A stretch of 64,000 nucleotides of DNA from Clostridia bacterium (GTDB lineage Bacteria > Bacillota > Clostridia > Christensenellales > Borkfalkiaceae). Under the pieces are notes generated by a model. That model was not told the origin of the DNA, made no database searches, and saw only the letters and a program-made list of their open reading frames with translations. Location: NCBI GenBank assembly GCA_900769545.1, contig CAAGGZ010000079.1, forward strand, positions 37,066-101,065, given 5' to 3'. The position numbers and the translations under genes are program-made. Below are positions 34,815-44,231 of the stretch, in pieces (the first letter of the stretch is position 1; every line of letters begins with the position of its first letter).

Positions 34815-35456
34815 ATGAAAAAATTTGAATGTAAAATTTGTCACTATGTACACGAAGGCGACGCAGCTCCTGAAGTATGTCCCGTATGCAAGCAGTCCGG
34901 TCAGTTTGAAGCAAAACCTGCTTTGAAGGGTAGCAAGACGGAAGCGAACTTGCAGACGGCATTCGCAGGCGAATCGCAGGCAAGAAATAAATACACCTAC
35001 TTTGCAAGCAAAGCAAAAAAGGAAGGCTTCGTTCAAATCGCAGCGATTTTTGAAGAAACTGCTAAAAACGAACAGGAACACGCTAAAATTTGGTTCAAAC
35101 TCTTGAACGGCGGCGAAATTTCCTCCACAGCTGACAACCTCCTTGCAGCAGCAGAAGGTGAAAACTACGAATGGACGGATATGTACGCTGAATTTGCGGT
35201 AACTGCTCGCGAAGAAGGCTTCGATGATATTGCAAAATTATTTGAAGGCGTAGCCGCTATTGAAAAGGAACACGAAGAAAGATACAGAAAACTCCTTGCG
35301 AACGTTAAGGGCGACCTTGTATTCTCCAAGGACGGCGACGCTGTATGGCAGTGTTCGAACTGCGGCCATATCGTAGTTGGTAAGAAAGCCCCCGACGTAT
35401 GCCCCATCTGCGCGCATCCTCAGGCTTACTTCCAAGTAAGAGCGGAAAATTATTGA
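34815..35456 (+). CDS. Rubrerythrin with a rubredoxin-like domain at each end
   Basis: The 213-residue protein begins with a small iron/zinc ribbon (CKIC at 6-9, CPVC at 22-25). A four-helix ferritin-like domain follows (about 40-170), with the diiron motifs [10 protein letters not shown] and [11 protein letters not shown]. It ends with a second rubredoxin-like ribbon (CSNCGH, CPIC). Ordinary rubrerythrins have only the C-terminal ribbon. The protein should reduce hydrogen peroxide in this anaerobe. It stands alone with a strong promoter and terminators. Confidence 0.95.
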   Translation: MKKFECKICHYVHEGDAAPEVCPVCKQSGQFEAKPALKGSKTEANLQTAFAGESQARNKYTYFASKAKKEGFVQIAAIFEETAKNEQEHAKIWFKLLNGGEISSTADNLLAAAEGENYEWTDMYAEFAVTAREEGFDDIAKLFEGVAAIEKEHEERYRKLLANVKGDLVFSKDGDAVWQCSNCGHIVVGKKAPDVCPICAHPQAYFQVRAENY

Positions 35457-35505
35457 TTCCCTCTTAAATCTTTATAAAGCTCACAAACCCACAATTTCAT
35501 TTGTT

Positions 35506-35530
35506 CCCCAACGAACCCCTTTCGTTGGGG
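35506..35530 (+). terminator. Hairpin after rubrerythrin
   Basis: CCCCAACGAA pairs perfectly with TTCGTTGGGG around five bases, but no clear T run follows. It may protect the mRNA end rather than terminate. Confidence 0.55.
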
Positions 35531-35544
35531 AAACCTCCTTTAAA

Positions 35545-35574
35545 AAACCGCGGATGCAATGTCCGCGGTTTTTC
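35545..35574 (+). terminator. Intrinsic terminator after rubrerythrin
   Basis: AACCGCGGA pairs with TCCGCGGTT around seven bases and is followed by TTTC. Confidence 0.8.
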
Positions 35575-35613
35575 TACATAAATTTTTTATATATCCTACC
35601 CCATACATACGAT

Positions 35614-35650
35614 AAAGAGCTCACCAAAAAGGCAAGCTCTTTTATTTTTT
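35614..35650 (-). terminator. Terminator between rubrerythrin and thioredoxin
   Basis: AAAGAGCT pairs with AGCTCTTT around 13 bases. T-rich sequence follows on the plus strand, and TTTATCG on the minus strand, where it would end the thioredoxin transcript. Confidence 0.6.
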
Positions 35651-35701
35651 CATCTCGTACACGGTAGCGTGTTTTTTATTTCAACGCATACCTGCCTATA
35701 C
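35651..35701. repeat. TACATGGG-type intergenic repeat, copy 3
   Basis: CGTACACGGTAGCGTGTTT and TTTCAACGCATACCTGCC stand in the same order and spacing as the two halves of the copy at 24753-24803, with single-base differences. Confidence 0.55.
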
Positions 35702-35711
35702 TCTTTGCGAA

Positions 35712-36026
35712 TTAAATATTCTTATCCACAAAAGCTTCTAACGCCGCCTGAGGTACAAACCCAAGGCTGTTATCTACAGGTTTCCCGCCTTTGAAAGCGA
35801 TGATATTGGGAATAGACGAAATGCCGTATTTTTGAGCAGCTTCCCCTTCCTCATCTACGTCAATCTTAACAAATACGGCTTTATCGTCGTATTTATTGGA
35901 TACATCCTCGTAAACGGGCGCCAACATTCTGCAAGGGCCGCACCAAGTCGCCCAAAAATCGCAAAATACCGTTTTATCGCCGCCAATCAATTCTTCTAAT
36001 TCTTTTGCTGTTACGTGTTTAACCAT
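35712..36026 (-). CDS. trxA: Thioredoxin
   Basis: The 104-residue thioredoxin has the active-site WCGPC (28-32), Asp at 23 in FCDFWATW, and the cis-proline ISSIPNIIAFKGG. It reduces disulfides in cytoplasmic proteins. It is the last gene of the series that includes hisS, 26 bases before it, and has a GGAG site upstream. No thioredoxin reductase is visible in the window. Confidence 0.95.
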   Translation of the reverse strand: MVKHVTAKELEELIGGDKTVFCDFWATWCGPCRMLAPVYEDVSNKYDDKAVFVKIDVDEEGEAAQKYGISSIPNIIAFKGGKPVDNSLGFVPQAALEAFVDKNI

Positions 36027-36052
36027 ATTTTTTTCTCCTTTGTTAGTATTTC

Positions 36053-37303
36053 TTATTTATTTGAAAAATATGCAACCATATCGGCAAAAGCGACACTCTC
36101 GCTCTCGCCTGTAGCCATACTCTTTACGTTTGCTTTACCATCCGCAAGCTCATTTCCGCCAATGACCGCAACGTATTTTGCGCCAATCTTGTCCGCATAC
36201 TTAAATTGCGCCTTAACCGAACGCTCCATGTGGTCGACTTCTGCAAAAACACCTGCATTTCTAAGCTGCATCGCAAGTTCAAACGCCTTTTTACGACAAT
36301 CGGAGTCCATCCCTGCAATATACACGGTAGGCACAGCCGCCGCAGGAATTTCCACGCCCGTCTGCTCCATAACGATGAGCAAACGCTCGATCCCAGCCGC
36401 AAAGCCAACCGCAGGAGTGGGGTTACCGCCAAGCTCCTCAATCAAGCCGTCATATCTACCGCCTGCGCAAACCGTACCCTGCGCGCCGATAGAGGTTGAA
36501 ACAAACTCAAATACCGTACGCGTATAGTAATCCAACCCACGCACAATACGAGGATCGATTTCGTATTCCACACCAGCCAATGCGAGACATTGTTTCAACT
36601 CCTCAAAATGCGCGGAGCAATCCTCGCAAAGGTATTCCAAAATCGAAGGCGCATTCGCATTGATTTTCTTACATTCCTCTTCTTTACAGTCAAGAAGTCT
36701 TAAAGGATTTTTCTCGAAACGAGCCTTGCAGTCATAGCAAAGCCCCTCCAATTTCGGAGCAAAGAAATCTTTCAAAGCTTTATTAAATGCCGCGCGGCAA
36801 GTAGGACAGCCAATAGAATTGATATACAGCTTGATATTCAAGCCCAATTTCTTAAGCAACGTATCCGCCATCAAAATAGCTTCCGCATCCGTTTGCGCGC
36901 TCTTGGAGCCAAAAATCTCCACGCCGAATTGGTGGAACTCACGAAGTCTGCCTGCTTGCGGTCTTTCATAACGGAACGCAGGCGTGATATAATACATTTT
37001 TGCAGGTAAAACGCCGTTGCCCATACTGTTTTCCACAAACGAGCGCACTGCGCCAGCCGTACCTTCGGGCTTGAGCGTCATCGAACGGTCGCCCTTATCC
37101 TTAAAGGTATACATTTCTTTCGTAACGATGTCGGTAGTATCACCTACGCTGCGTTGGAAAAGCTCCGTGTGTTCAAACACAGGAGTGCGGATTTCCTTTA
37201 AATTAAAAAGTTTCGCAATATCGCGCGCCATACCTTCCACGTATTGCCATTTGTAAGAATCTGCGGGCAAAACGTCTTTTGTGCCCTTGGGAATGTTAAT
37301 CAT
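36053..37303 (-). CDS. hisS: Histidyl-tRNA synthetase
   Basis: The 416-residue class II synthetase has motif 2 (FRYERPQAGRLREFHQ), the HisA region GLDYYTRTVFEF and motif 3 (GFAAGIERLL), then a C-terminal anticodon-binding domain (about 325-416). An insertion with paired cysteines (CPTC, CYDC, CEDC) at about 170-235 is typical of many Firmicutes HisS and probably binds zinc. It charges tRNA-His. It lies between hslU and trxA on the minus strand. Confidence 0.97.
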   Translation of the reverse strand: MINIPKGTKDVLPADSYKWQYVEGMARDIAKLFNLKEIRTPVFEHTELFQRSVGDTTDIVTKEMYTFKDKGDRSMTLKPEGTAGAVRSFVENSMGNGVLPAKMYYITPAFRYERPQAGRLREFHQFGVEIFGSKSAQTDAEAILMADTLLKKLGLNIKLYINSIGCPTCRAAFNKALKDFFAPKLEGLCYDCKARFEKNPLRLLDCKEEECKKINANAPSILEYLCEDCSAHFEELKQCLALAGVEYEIDPRIVRGLDYYTRTVFEFVSTSIGAQGTVCAGGRYDGLIEELGGNPTPAVGFAAGIERLLIVMEQTGVEIPAAAVPTVYIAGMDSDCRKKAFELAMQLRNAGVFAEVDHMERSVKAQFKYADKIGAKYVAVIGGNELADGKANVKSMATGESESVAFADMVAYFSNK

Positions 37304-37393
37304 ATTCTTTTTTTTCCTTTATCGTTATTATCTAAACAGCGTAATAAACTGCGTTTTTGACTTCTTGCAGCGTCCTCCTCTTTAGAACGCCGA

Positions 37394-38701
37394 TTAAAGC
37401 ACGTACTTTTTCAAGTTCCTATCCCCTGTCAACTTCTGCAAATGCTCGTCCACGTATTTGCGGTCAATATGCAAAGTAAACATAGGATAATCGCCGCCTG
37501 CATTAAAGGAAATATCCTCCAAAAGATATTCCATAACCGTATGCAGTCTTCTTGCGCCAATATCCTCCGACGTTAAGTTGAGCTCTACCGCCACTTCGGC
37601 AATACGCTCAATCGCGCCCTCGTCGAACTGTAAATCGATATTATCAACGCCAAGGAGTTTTCCGTACTGGAACGTCAAAGAATTTTCCGTTTCGGTGAGA
37701 ATTTTTACAAAATCTTCTTTCGTTAAGCTGTGGAGTTCCACTGAAACAGGGAAACGCCCCTGCAATTCGGGAATCAAGTCCTCGATTGCCGCCACGTGGA
37801 ACGCGCCTGCCGCAATAAAGAGAATAAAATCCGTCTTAATCGGTCCGTATTTGGTAACAACGGTACAACCCTCTACAATGGGAAGAATATCCCTTTGCAC
37901 GCCCTCACGAGAAACGTCTGCGCCGTGCTGATTGCCCTTGCCTGCAATTTTATCGATTTCGTCAATGAACACAATCCCATCGTTTTCCGCGCGGAACAAC
38001 GCTTCCGATTTGATAGCGTCCTCGTCCACAAGCTTATCCGACTCCTCTGCAATCGCAATTTGGAAAGCTTCTCTCACGGTAAAACGGCGTTTTTTCTTCT
38101 TTTGAGGGAACATATCCCCAAAAATACTGCCGATAGAAATTGCCGCTCCGCCGGGAGCAAGCTCCATCGGTTGCGGATTGTCCACCACTTCCATCTCAAT
38201 TTGGAAATTGTCATACTGCCCTTTACGGAGTCCGTCCAAAAGATTTGCCTCGAAAACCTCTTTCGCCAAATCTCCCTTTTCGTCCTTTTTAGCTTCCGCA
38301 AGCACACGCACCAAACGGCGTTCTGCCGCGGCGGTTGCTTTGGATTTTACTTCCTCTTCTTTTTCCGATTTCACAAGTCGATACGCGCATTCCGCCAAAT
38401 CACGAATCATACCTTCTACGTCCTTTCCGACGTACCCAACCTCCGTGTATTTGGTTGCTTCTACTTTGACAAACGGCGCTTTGACAAGTTTTGCCAAACG
38501 TCTTGCAATCTCCGTTTTACCTACGCCCGTAGGCCCTTTCATAATAATATTTTTCGGGGTGATTTCTTCCCTGATTTCAGAGGGGAGCTGTGCCCGACGG
38601 TAACGGTTACGAAGCGCAATCGCCACCGCTTTTTTTGCTTCGTCCTGACCGATGATATATTTGTCCAATCTATAAACGATTTGCTTAGGGGATAAATCCA
38701 T
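37394..38701 (-). CDS. hslU: HslU (ClpY) protease ATPase
   Basis: The 435-residue AAA+ unfoldase has Walker A GPTGVGKTE (about 55-63) with the pore-region KVEATKYTEVGYVG, a long I-domain (about 110-230), Walker B GIVFIDEIDKIAG and sensor DIGARRLHTVME. The C-terminal LKKYVL end is the peptide that activates HslV. It unfolds proteins and feeds them to HslV. The start is 2 bases after the hslV stop. Confidence 0.97.
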   Translation of the reverse strand: MDLSPKQIVYRLDKYIIGQDEAKKAVAIALRNRYRRAQLPSEIREEITPKNIIMKGPTGVGKTEIARRLAKLVKAPFVKVEATKYTEVGYVGKDVEGMIRDLAECAYRLVKSEKEEEVKSKATAAAERRLVRVLAEAKKDEKGDLAKEVFEANLLDGLRKGQYDNFQIEMEVVDNPQPMELAPGGAAISIGSIFGDMFPQKKKKRRFTVREAFQIAIAEESDKLVDEDAIKSEALFRAENDGIVFIDEIDKIAGKGNQHGADVSREGVQRDILPIVEGCTVVTKYGPIKTDFILFIAAGAFHVAAIEDLIPELQGRFPVSVELHSLTKEDFVKILTETENSLTFQYGKLLGVDNIDLQFDEGAIERIAEVAVELNLTSEDIGARRLHTVMEYLLEDISFNAGGDYPMFTLHIDRKYVDEHLQKLTGDRNLKKYVL

Positions 38702-38703
38702 AC

Positions 38704-39309
38704 TCAGTCCTCCTTTGCCGTACGTTTACGGGTCTTTTTTTCTTTTACAGGGGGCAGGGTTGCGTCCACGGCGTTTCCTACCGTCTCACAACGAATATTG
38801 TCATTGGTAAATACGCAGATTTCCGAAGCAATCTTCAACGCCTTTCTTACAATCGTTTCCGCATCGAAATCTGTTTCCTGATACAAAGCGCGCGCCGCCG
38901 CCAAAGCGTAATTACCGCCGCTACCGATAGCGCAAACGCCTTCGTCCGGCTCAATTACTTCACCCGTACCCGATAAAATAAGTAAGGTATTTTCGTCCGC
39001 CGTAATCATCATTGCGTCGAGCTTTCTACCCACCTTATCACTTCTCCAAAGCTCCGCAAGCTCCACTGCCGAACGCATTAAGTTTCCGCCAAACTTGTTG
39101 AGCATACCTTCAAAGCGTTCGGTAAGCGCAAACGCGTCGGTTACCGAGCCTGCAAACCCGAGAATGACCTTCCCACCGAAAATGCGGCGTACCTTTATCG
39201 CCGTATTTTTAAATATAACCGATTCACCCATCGTAACTTGACCGTCACCGGCAATCGCCGTAACGCCGTTACGCTTCACCGCGCAAATCGTCGTTCCTCT
39301 AAATTCCAT
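38704..39309 (-). CDS. hslV: HslV (ClpQ) protease subunit
   Basis: I take the ATG at 39309 ([15 protein letters not shown]). Upstream codons in frame overlap trmFO and code for a basic, unrelated stretch. The product of 201 residues is an N-terminal-nucleophile protease. Thr6 or Thr7 should become the N-terminal catalytic residue after processing, followed by [12 protein letters not shown] and the [11 protein letters not shown] motif. A basic C-terminal tail of about 20 residues ([13 protein letters not shown]) makes it longer than most HslV. It forms a proteolytic ring with HslU. Confidence 0.95.
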   Translation of the reverse strand: MEFRGTTICAVKRNGVTAIAGDGQVTMGESVIFKNTAIKVRRIFGGKVILGFAGSVTDAFALTERFEGMLNKFGGNLMRSAVELAELWRSDKVGRKLDAMMITADENTLLILSGTGEVIEPDEGVCAIGSGGNYALAAARALYQETDFDAETIVRKALKIASEICVFTNDNIRCETVGNAVDATLPPVKEKKTRKRTAKED

Positions 39310-39310
39310 A

Positions 39311-40618
39311 TTAAAGCATCTCCTTAATCGTTTCCAATGCTCTTTCCGCAAGCGCTTTATAACGCTCTTTCTTATCCTTAATACGAACCGACATAGGAGC
39401 CAATATCCCAAAATTCGCATTCATCGGCTGAAAGTCCTTTGTCGGCGTGGAGATATGCGTCTCCAACGCGCCGCAAACTGTGCGTTCATCAAATACATGG
39501 GGCGTCCGTCCTAAGATTTCATCGGCAATATGGATTGCCGCAAGCAGACCGCTCGCCGCGCTTTCCACATACCCTTCTACGCCCGTTATTTGCCCTGCGA
39601 AAAAGATTCTTCTATTATTCTTAAACGAAAAATCACGGTTTAAAACGTCAGGGGACTGAATATACGTATTGCGGTGCATTACGCCATAGCGCAAATAATC
39701 CGCATTCTTAAGCGCAGGAATCATAGAAAACACACGCTTTTGTTCGGGAAATTTCAAATTCGTCTGAAATCCCACCAAATTATACGTCGTACCCTCTGCA
39801 TTTTCTTTTCTAAGCTGTAACACCGCATACGGACGCTTTCCGTCCTCATCGGCGAGCCCTACGGGCTTCAACGTACCAAAGCGCAACGTATCTCTGCCTC
39901 GGGAAGCCATTACCTCTATCGGCATACACCCCTCGAAAATCTCCCCTTTCTCAAATTCATGAAGCTCCACGCGCTCTGCGGCAAGCAACTCGTCCACGAA
40001 CGTATAATATTCCTCTTTCGTCATAGGACAGTTGATGTAATCCCCCGTCCCCTTGCCGTATCTATCGCCCGTGAAAGCGCGCGTCATATCAATACTTTCC
40101 GCCGACACAATGGGCGCGGATGCGTCGTAAAAATGCAAACCACCGCCCGTTTTTTGCAAAATATCTTCGCTGAGCGACTCCGCCGTGAGCGGCCCCGTCG
40201 CTATAATCGCATACCTGTCCCCGTCCTTTTCCAAATCGGGTAGTTTTTCCACCTCTTCGGAAATCAAGGTAAGATTGGGACAATTTTTTAATTTTTCGGT
40301 GATATAGGCAGAGAAAAGCTCTCTATCCACCGCAAGCGCAGCTCCTGCAGGAACTTTCGTATTATCCGCCGCCTCGATGATCATTGACCCCAGCAAGCGC
40401 ATTTCCTCTTTTAAAAGTCCGCACGCATTCGCGTATACGTCGTTACTTTTTAAGGAATTGGAACAAACCAACTCCCCGTAATTTTCACTTTCGTGCGCAG
40501 GCGTAAACTTTTTGGGCTTCATTTCCACAAGCGTGGTTTTAATCCCGCGCGAAGCCAAATAATACGCCGCTTCACTGCCGGCCAAGCCACCGCCGATTAC
40601 GATAACTTCCTTTTCCAT
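39311..40618 (-). CDS. trmFO: TrmFO, folate-dependent tRNA m5U54 methyltransferase
   Basis: The 435-residue flavoprotein begins with the FAD-binding [14 protein letters not shown] and has [14 protein letters not shown], containing the active cysteine. [16 protein letters not shown] near residue 340 completes the FAD site. It makes ribothymidine at position 54 of tRNA using methylene-tetrahydrofolate. The topA-trmFO-hslV-hslU order is common in Firmicutes. The gene ends 1 base before hslV and starts 6 bases after topA ends. Confidence 0.97.
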   Translation of the reverse strand: MEKEVIVIGGGLAGSEAAYYLASRGIKTTLVEMKPKKFTPAHESENYGELVCSNSLKSNDVYANACGLLKEEMRLLGSMIIEAADNTKVPAGAALAVDRELFSAYITEKLKNCPNLTLISEEVEKLPDLEKDGDRYAIIATGPLTAESLSEDILQKTGGGLHFYDASAPIVSAESIDMTRAFTGDRYGKGTGDYINCPMTKEEYYTFVDELLAAERVELHEFEKGEIFEGCMPIEVMASRGRDTLRFGTLKPVGLADEDGKRPYAVLQLRKENAEGTTYNLVGFQTNLKFPEQKRVFSMIPALKNADYLRYGVMHRNTYIQSPDVLNRDFSFKNNRRIFFAGQITGVEGYVESAASGLLAAIHIADEILGRTPHVFDERTVCGALETHISTPTKDFQPMNANFGILAPMSVRIKDKKERYKALAERALETIKEML

Positions 40619-40624
40619 ACCCTA

Positions 40625-42952
40625 TTATTCCTCGTCGGAAAAATCAAAATACATCGGTTCATCCATCAAGGGCGGAGGGGTAAAATCGTCTGCCATTTCA
40701 GGCTTTTTCGCCGTTTTTTCTGCCTTGGGTTTCTCCGTCTTGATTTTATAGGAGCAATCCTTATTGCTGCATTTTACGTTCCCTCTCGCCGTTTGAATGA
40801 GCGCAGAGTTACACTCGGGACACTTATCGCCCGTAGGAATGTCCCAGCTCATAAATTTACAATCGGGATAATCCAAACAGCTATAATATACTTTGCCTTT
40901 CTTGGATTTTCTAACCGTCATCGCCGCGCCGCACTCGGGGCATTTCCCTGCGAGCTTGGGCTCTTCATCCGTCGGCATAGACATTGTGGATTTACAATCG
41001 GGATAACTGGGACAAGCCAAGAATCTGCCGAATTTACCGCTCTTTACCACCATATTTTCGCCGCACTTAGGACAACGAACGGAAGAAATTTCTTCCTTCG
41101 TTTCACTGATAATATTTTGACATTCGGGATAGTTGGAGCAAGCCAAATACTTCCCAAATTTTCCCATTCTGCGGAGCATAAAATGCCCACACTTCCCACA
41201 GGTAATTTCCGTCTGTTCGTCGCCGTAATTAGAGGCTTGGCGAAGATTCTTTTCAAATCCTGGATAGAAATCGCCAATAACCGCGCGCCATTCCACGCCG
41301 CCGTCTTCAATGTCGTCTAGGCGGTTTTCCATGCCTGCCGTAAACCCTACGTCCATAACGTCAATAAAGCATTTTACGAGCATATCCACAACGTCGTACG
41401 CAATCGCGGTCGGCACCATATACTTCCCGTCCTTTTTCACGTACTTTTGCATAAGCTTGGAAATAATCGTAGCGTACGTCGAAGGACGACCAATCCCCTT
41501 TTCTTCCATCGCTTTAACGAGAGACGCGTCCGTATAACGTAAGGGGGGTTTTGTGAATTTCTGTTCTTTCTGCATGGAAACGAGGTCGAGCACGTCTCCT
41601 TCGTTTAAATCGGGCAACAGCTTTGCGGAGCTGATTTCGTCCTCGTCCTCTTTCTTCACGTTGTTCACGTCTTGATATACCGCCGTGAACCCAGGGAAAA
41701 GCAACACTTTACCGCTCGCTTTAAAAATGTAACCGCTATTATCGATTTCCATTTGCATACTGTTGTATTTTGCCTCTGCCATCTGCGAAGCAAGGAAACG
41801 CTCGTATACCAATTTATAGAGCGAATAATGTTTCTTATCAAGCAATTTTTTCGCCTTTTCGGGCGTCATAGTAATATCGTTGGGACGAATGGCTTCGTGC
41901 GCGTCCTGCGCTCCCTTTTTAGAAGCGTAATAATTGGGCTTTTCAGGCGCATATTCCTCTCCGTACACCTCACGAATACGCTCCAATGCTTTCGTCTGCG
42001 CTTCCTTGGAAACACGGACAGAGTCCGTTCTCATATAGGTAATGAATGCGATATGGTCGCCGTTTTCCGTCTCGATACCTTCGTAAAGGTGTTGCGCAAG
42101 CGTCATCGTTTCGGGGGCGGTAAACCCAAGCTTCGTCGAAGCGTCCTGTTGCAAGGAGCTGGTCGTAAACGGAGCAGGGGCGTGCGATTTCGCAATCTTT
42201 TTCTGTACTTTGGAAACAACGAATTTGCCCTTTTCGATTGTCTCTAATACGAGCGCGGTTTCTTCCGCCGACGAAGGCTTATACTTCTTCGTTCCCTTCT
42301 TTTCCAACATGGATTTAAAAGGCGCGTACTTTTTGGGTTGGTCTTGAAGTTCCGCCGTCAAATTCCAGTATTCTTCAGGTACGAAAGCCGTGATTTCACG
42401 CTCTCTTTCCACCACCAAACGCAAAGCAACCGACTGTACGCGACCGCCCGAAAGGGTACGCTTACCGTTGCCGTTTTTGTCCTCGATTTTATGGTTGAGC
42501 AAAGTGGAAAGCTTATAACCCACCAATCTGTCCAACACACGGCGCGCCTGTTGCGCGTCTACGAGATTGTAATTGATTTGACGAGGCGCCTGCAACGCCG
42601 CTTCGATAGCGCGCTGCGATACTTCGTTGAACTCGATACGGTTCAAGCCCTCTTCATTGAGCCCAAGCACCGTCTGCAAATGCCACGCAATCGCTTCCCC
42701 TTCTCTATCAGGGTCGGTTGCGAGATAGACGCGATCGGCTTTTTTCGTCGCGTCCGTCAAACGACGGATAACGTCCTCTTTCCCCTCGGAATTGACGTAT
42801 TTAGGCTCAAAGTTGTTCTTTACGTCTACGCCGAGCGTATGCACAGGCAAATCGCGAATATGCCCCGCCGAAGCGTCTACGCGATACTTGCCTTTGAGGT
42901 ACTTGGAAATTGTTTTCGCCTTGGAAGGCGACTCTACGATAATTAAATCCAT
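40625..42952 (-). CDS. topA: DNA topoisomerase I
   Basis: The 775-residue type IA enzyme begins with a Toprim domain (VESPSKAKTISKYL, TDPDREGEAIAWHL) and has the catalytic tyrosine in ITYMRTDSVRVS (about residue 305). The C-terminal part carries four zinc ribbons (CGKCGHF, CPKCGEN, CPECGAA, CPECNSA). The last 30 residues are basic, then acidic. It relaxes negatively supercoiled DNA. It lies between dprA and trmFO in a conserved order. Confidence 0.98.
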   Translation of the reverse strand: MDLIIVESPSKAKTISKYLKGKYRVDASAGHIRDLPVHTLGVDVKNNFEPKYVNSEGKEDVIRRLTDATKKADRVYLATDPDREGEAIAWHLQTVLGLNEEGLNRIEFNEVSQRAIEAALQAPRQINYNLVDAQQARRVLDRLVGYKLSTLLNHKIEDKNGNGKRTLSGGRVQSVALRLVVEREREITAFVPEEYWNLTAELQDQPKKYAPFKSMLEKKGTKKYKPSSAEETALVLETIEKGKFVVSKVQKKIAKSHAPAPFTTSSLQQDASTKLGFTAPETMTLAQHLYEGIETENGDHIAFITYMRTDSVRVSKEAQTKALERIREVYGEEYAPEKPNYYASKKGAQDAHEAIRPNDITMTPEKAKKLLDKKHYSLYKLVYERFLASQMAEAKYNSMQMEIDNSGYIFKASGKVLLFPGFTAVYQDVNNVKKEDEDEISSAKLLPDLNEGDVLDLVSMQKEQKFTKPPLRYTDASLVKAMEEKGIGRPSTYATIISKLMQKYVKKDGKYMVPTAIAYDVVDMLVKCFIDVMDVGFTAGMENRLDDIEDGGVEWRAVIGDFYPGFEKNLRQASNYGDEQTEITCGKCGHFMLRRMGKFGKYLACSNYPECQNIISETKEEISSVRCPKCGENMVVKSGKFGRFLACPSYPDCKSTMSMPTDEEPKLAGKCPECGAAMTVRKSKKGKVYYSCLDYPDCKFMSWDIPTGDKCPECNSALIQTARGNVKCSNKDCSYKIKTEKPKAEKTAKKPEMADDFTPPPLMDEPMYFDFSDEE

Positions 42953-42990
42953 TCTATATTCCTTAAAACGTTAATTTTTTACAATGTTAT

Positions 42991-43851
42991 TTAAACCGAA
43001 TATCGGTTTCCACCTAGCGCCACAGCCAAGCCCTTGACTTCCAACGCCGATAAAATCGAACGAGCTTTAAAAGCAGGTACGCCTGCTTTTGCTGCAAGCT
43101 CCCCAATGTGTCCTTCGGAAAGCTCCCGTAAAGCCTCGTACAACTTTTGTTCATCTGCCGTCAGCGTAATTGTCGGCTTATTTTGCGATTTCTTTATCCC
43201 GAACACCGCAAACACGTCCGCCGCTGTTTCCGTTAAATATCCGCCCTTTTTAATAAGCCCATTACACCCCTCTCCTGCCGCCGAACCAGGCGCGTAAGGG
43301 AGCGCAAATATCGGTTTTTCAAAGCCTTTCGCATACTTTGCGGTAATCAATGCGCCGCTCTTTTCCGCCGCTCCGAGCACCAAAACTCCCTCGCCAAGCG
43401 CCGCCAACAATTTATTGCGATACTCATAAGAAAAGGAGCGTACAGGCGTTTCGTACGGATAGGGCGAAAGCAAAAGTCCACGCTCTGCCACACGCTTCAA
43501 AAGAGGTAAATTTCCTTGCGGAACGGCTGAAAAACCGCCTGCCAACACGCAGATGACTTTTCCGCCCCCTGCGAGCGCACCCTCGATTGCCGCTCCGTCG
43601 CCGCCGTCCGCCGTGCCCGTTACAATAACAAACTCCTCGGATAACTCCTTGGCAATTTGCGCCCCAACTTTCAAAGCATTCGCCGTTGTTCTACGAGAAC
43701 CCACTATTGTGAATTTTTTCTCTTTCAAGAGCTGTATATTCCCCACGGCAAAGAGCGTTTCAGGCGCGTCGCTAAGGAAACGCCAACCCTCGGGATATAA
43801 CGCGCCGTCCTTTTGAATGGCGACGGTATTTTTCCACTCCTGTTGCGTCAT
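42991..43851 (-). CDS. dprA: DprA/Smf DNA-processing protein
   Basis: The 286-residue protein has the Rossmann-like core with GSRRTT (about 52-57), GTADGGDGAAIEGAL, AGGFSAVPQGNLPL and SGALITAKYA. A C-terminal winged helix (about 225-286) closes it. It lacks the N-terminal SAM-like domain seen in longer DprA proteins. DprA loads RecA on incoming single-stranded DNA during transformation. The dprA-topA pair and nearby comM are conserved in many bacteria whether or not they are competent. Confidence 0.93.
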   Translation of the reverse strand: MTQQEWKNTVAIQKDGALYPEGWRFLSDAPETLFAVGNIQLLKEKKFTIVGSRRTTANALKVGAQIAKELSEEFVIVTGTADGGDGAAIEGALAGGGKVICVLAGGFSAVPQGNLPLLKRVAERGLLLSPYPYETPVRSFSYEYRNKLLAALGEGVLVLGAAEKSGALITAKYAKGFEKPIFALPYAPGSAAGEGCNGLIKKGGYLTETAADVFAVFGIKKSQNKPTITLTADEQKLYEALRELSEGHIGELAAKAGVPAFKARSILSALEVKGLAVALGGNRYSV

Positions 43852-43860
43852 ATAAACCTC

Positions 43861-44148
43861 TTAAAACAGCCAATTAGGGTTTTGAATCAAGTAAACGAGC
43901 GCCGCCGCCTGCCATAAAATCCCCAATAAATTGACCGCATGGAAATACCAATGCTTGGTTTTATGTCTTTTTACGTTCATCGCCACATAACCGCCAAAAG
44001 CTCCCCCAAAAAAGGAAAGCCCCAACAGCGTGACCTCTTTTATCCGCCATTTGCCCTTTTTAGCCTTGCGCTTATCTACCGCATAGGCGACAAAGGTTAT
44101 CAAGGAAAGGGCGATTATATAAATACAATAAATAAGTAAAGTCATCAT
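43861..44148 (-). CDS. DUF1294 membrane protein
   Basis: I choose the ATG at 44148 (MMTLLIYCIYIIALS), although no ribosome binding site is clear. A frame extending to 44214 begins inside a TGCATTTT repeat. The product of about 95 residues has three hydrophobic segments. The conserved DUF1294 pattern is present: AYAVDKRKAKKGKWRI, LSFFGGAFGGYVAM, RHKTKHWYF. Function is unknown. It lies between comM and dprA. Confidence 0.8.
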   Translation of the reverse strand: MMTLLIYCIYIIALSLITFVAYAVDKRKAKKGKWRIKEVTLLGLSFFGGAFGGYVAMNVKRHKTKHWYFHAVNLLGILWQAAALVYLIQNPNWLF

Positions 44149-44197
44149 AGTTTGTGAATTGTCGATTTCATCGACATTATGGCTGAATTTTTTAATC

Positions 44198-44231
44198 CTT
44201 CCATAATTTTGCATTTTGCACTTTGCATTTA
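44198..44231. repeat. TGCATTTT-type intergenic repeat
   Basis: TTCCATAATTTTGCATTTTGCACTTTGCATTT-like units end at the comM stop codon. They match the repeats at 19117-19159 and 45970-46035. Confidence 0.65.

Noticed and set aside
35640..35711. Possible second small gene between rubrerythrin and thioredoxin
   Set aside because: No frame with a start and binding site was found; the region holds terminators and a repeat copy.
37304..37393. Gap between hislU-type gene and hisS examined for a T-box or tRNA
   Set aside because: The 90 bases show neither a specifier stem nor a T-box sequence nor a cloverleaf, and no strong terminator.
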